This document shows, one piece after another, positions 62,481 through 64,000 of a stretch of DNA of 64,000 nt. Numbering within the stretch: the first letter of the stretch is position 1; the number at the start of each line of letters is the position of its first letter. The stretch is from the NCBI RefSeq assembly GCF_012273895.1, contig NC_052114.1, positions 2,170,001 to 2,234,000 on the forward strand, written 5' to 3'. Position numbers and translations under genes: made by a program. The notes under the pieces were generated by a model. It was given only the letters and a program-made list of their open reading frames with translations, searched no databases and had not been told where the DNA came from. This DNA is from Zerene cesonia. Its lineage: Eukaryota > Arthropoda > Insecta > Lepidoptera > Pieridae.

Positions 62481-64000
62481 GCTGACGTGTTTACATTTTT
62501 TGTCGTTAATTTTTTCGTTGTTATGCCATAAAGATATATGGCGCAGATTTCCATGCCACTTAGAACTAATATTATTATATTTATATACTTTAAGACCACA
62601 GAGGATACTCAATATATTATATGTCAATTTATAGGAACACAAAAAACATTACACGTTATTCATGTAACATGTATAGACAATAATATTATTATTTTCAGCC
62701 ATTCACGTTGCATTGCATCATCTTTGCTGGATAAATTAATCTTTATTACACGTAAGCGTTACAAATTTATATATTTGAAGATTATAGAGAATCGTAAGAT
62801 ATATTGACGGCAAACTTGTATCTTATCTATAAATGGGTAGATAAAATCTTATGTGCCTGCCTAGGTACGTAGTGACATAAACAAGTTTGTTTACATTATT
62901 TTAATACTAAGTACCAAGTTCTAAAAATTCTTACATTTGGTAGATACATTATAAATTGTGCAAAATATCTTGTTCCAAACACCAGTACACATATTTTTCT
63001 TTGAAATTAAGCCAGGATAAAAATATCTACAAACTTCTAACTTTTGACCTTATTCGTTCACCTGTGTTTTTCTATGCTTGTAAGTTTATATGTAGGTTGA
63101 CTTCTTTAGCCCCGATTTTGACCCACTCATTTCAAACTTTGTACACTTACCAAAAATCCTGAGTCCTGACTAGGTTCGCTTGGATTAAATATTTTCCATA
63201 TTTACATTCAGTATACTTACGTTAGGAGATAATTAAGACCAATTAAGTAATTCTACCATAAAGCGCATTTTTTATTTAACAATATTTCTTTCTATCAGCT
63301 GGAATTCTATCAACTTCCATTTTCGTTTCAAGAGTAAAACGTTTCAGTTACTATTAAATAGTAAACATTTAATATTTTTATTGTTATATTTTGTAGTTAA
63401 ATTTATAAGTCATTAATCATTGTGTAATCTATTGTTACTTCATCCATCTGTTTCATTTTCTTCTCATTTTGTGACCTTCATATCTGGGCATTTGTTGACA
63501 AACAATGTTCGGCAGCAGTAAATACGACGCAGTACGCACGTGGTGCGCGCAAACCGGTTTGACCGGCAACCGGCGCCGCCATATTTGTTGTCACGCCACT
63601 CTTCCATCTCGCTCTTTCATTGAACTGTGTTCGAATTCAAGCTCTTTGATCCACATAGGCTCGATCTCACATCTCGCTCACACTTTACTATTTAGTGCTC
63701 GTTTCGCCTTTTGCCTCTTGGGCCTACGTGACCAGATGAAACCCTTTTATAAATGGATAGGAGGGTACCTACTTCTCAATTGATAAAATGCGAATCGATG
63801 CTGACAAATGCGTTTTCACTCTTATTCACCGACCTACCAAAATGTTCTAAGTGATATTTATTATGAACTTTTGCGTAAACAACTACTAATCTTGCAAATT
63901 TTGATCAAATTCAAGTGCTTTGTTTCATCATTGATTCTCTTCAATCTGACTGAGAATATTGATATTTGCATGGTAGATATATAATAAGATAACAGTAATC
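62481..64000. other. Upstream of MNK, no gene seen
   Basis: AT-rich with a CpG-rich block at 63505-63600 that contains AAACCGGTTT and several CCGG sites. A partial MITE-like piece lies near 63060-63150. No frame with recognisable domains. Confidence 0.6.

Noticed and set aside
1..64000. CRISPR arrays, operons, prophage or plasmid features
   Set aside because: The window is spliced eukaryotic DNA. The one regular array (33829-34277) has contiguous 88-bp units without spacers.

Overview
The window is nuclear DNA from an insect, almost certainly a moth or butterfly (Lepidoptera). The evidence is an AT-rich background with short spliced exons, CYP6-like cytochrome P450 genes, and repeat families typical of Lepidoptera: TC...CTAG Helitron-like tails, a tRNA-headed SINE whose body reads GGCCAGCGTGGTGG, and poly(A) retroelement 3' ends. 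There is no prokaryotic, organellar or viral gene. The only sequencing gap is exactly 1000 N (29984-30983).

Five protein-coding genes can be reconstructed exon by exon from splice sites, intron phase and protein motifs. Left to right: (1) a DUSP14-like dual-specificity phosphatase on the minus strand (7723-4898, 4 exons, 219 aa); (2) a P450 on the minus strand (11918-10049, 2 exons, 504 aa); (3) its paralogue on the plus strand (15663-19547, 2 exons, 508 aa), so that the two P450s are head to head and share one phase-1 intron right after the haem-loop motif; (4) a Sec24A/B-type COPII cargo adaptor on the minus strand (41776-26189, 15 coding exons plus a non-coding first exon, 1173 aa); (5) a MAP-kinase-interacting kinase (MNK/Lk6 type, DFD motif) on the minus strand (62038-45378, 8 exons, 479 aa). 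Two exon-like fragments at 21669-21754 and 23476-23692 may be remains, or unlinked parts, of a sixth gene that I cannot identify.

The genes have unrelated jobs: stress or MAPK-linked dephosphorylation, xenobiotic or endogenous oxidation, ER-to-Golgi vesicle budding, and eIF4E phosphorylation downstream of MAPK. I see no operon-like or pathway-level unit. A DUSP and an MNK both touch MAPK signalling, but nothing in the sequence ties them together.

Most of the unusual structure lies in the Sec24 gene. Its exon 10 occurs twice, once on each side of the 1-kb gap, probably an assembly haplotype duplication. Each copy has a decayed pseudo-exon beside it with an in-frame stop. The 3' half of exon 4 has been tandemly triplicated, and one of the extra copies is split by a 468-bp hAT-like element with a perfect 8-bp target duplication. 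An array of about five 88-bp repeats runs up to the exon 6 splice donor, and a Helitron-like element ends 16 bp from the exon 3 donor. MNK has a GC-rich minisatellite directly after its stop codon. Intergenic and intronic DNA is otherwise AT-rich with scattered Helitron-like, SINE or LINE-like and MITE-like copies. I found no clear case for a wholly new biological system. The best leads are the exon duplications in Sec24 and the orphan coding-like exons near 21.7 and 23.5 kb.
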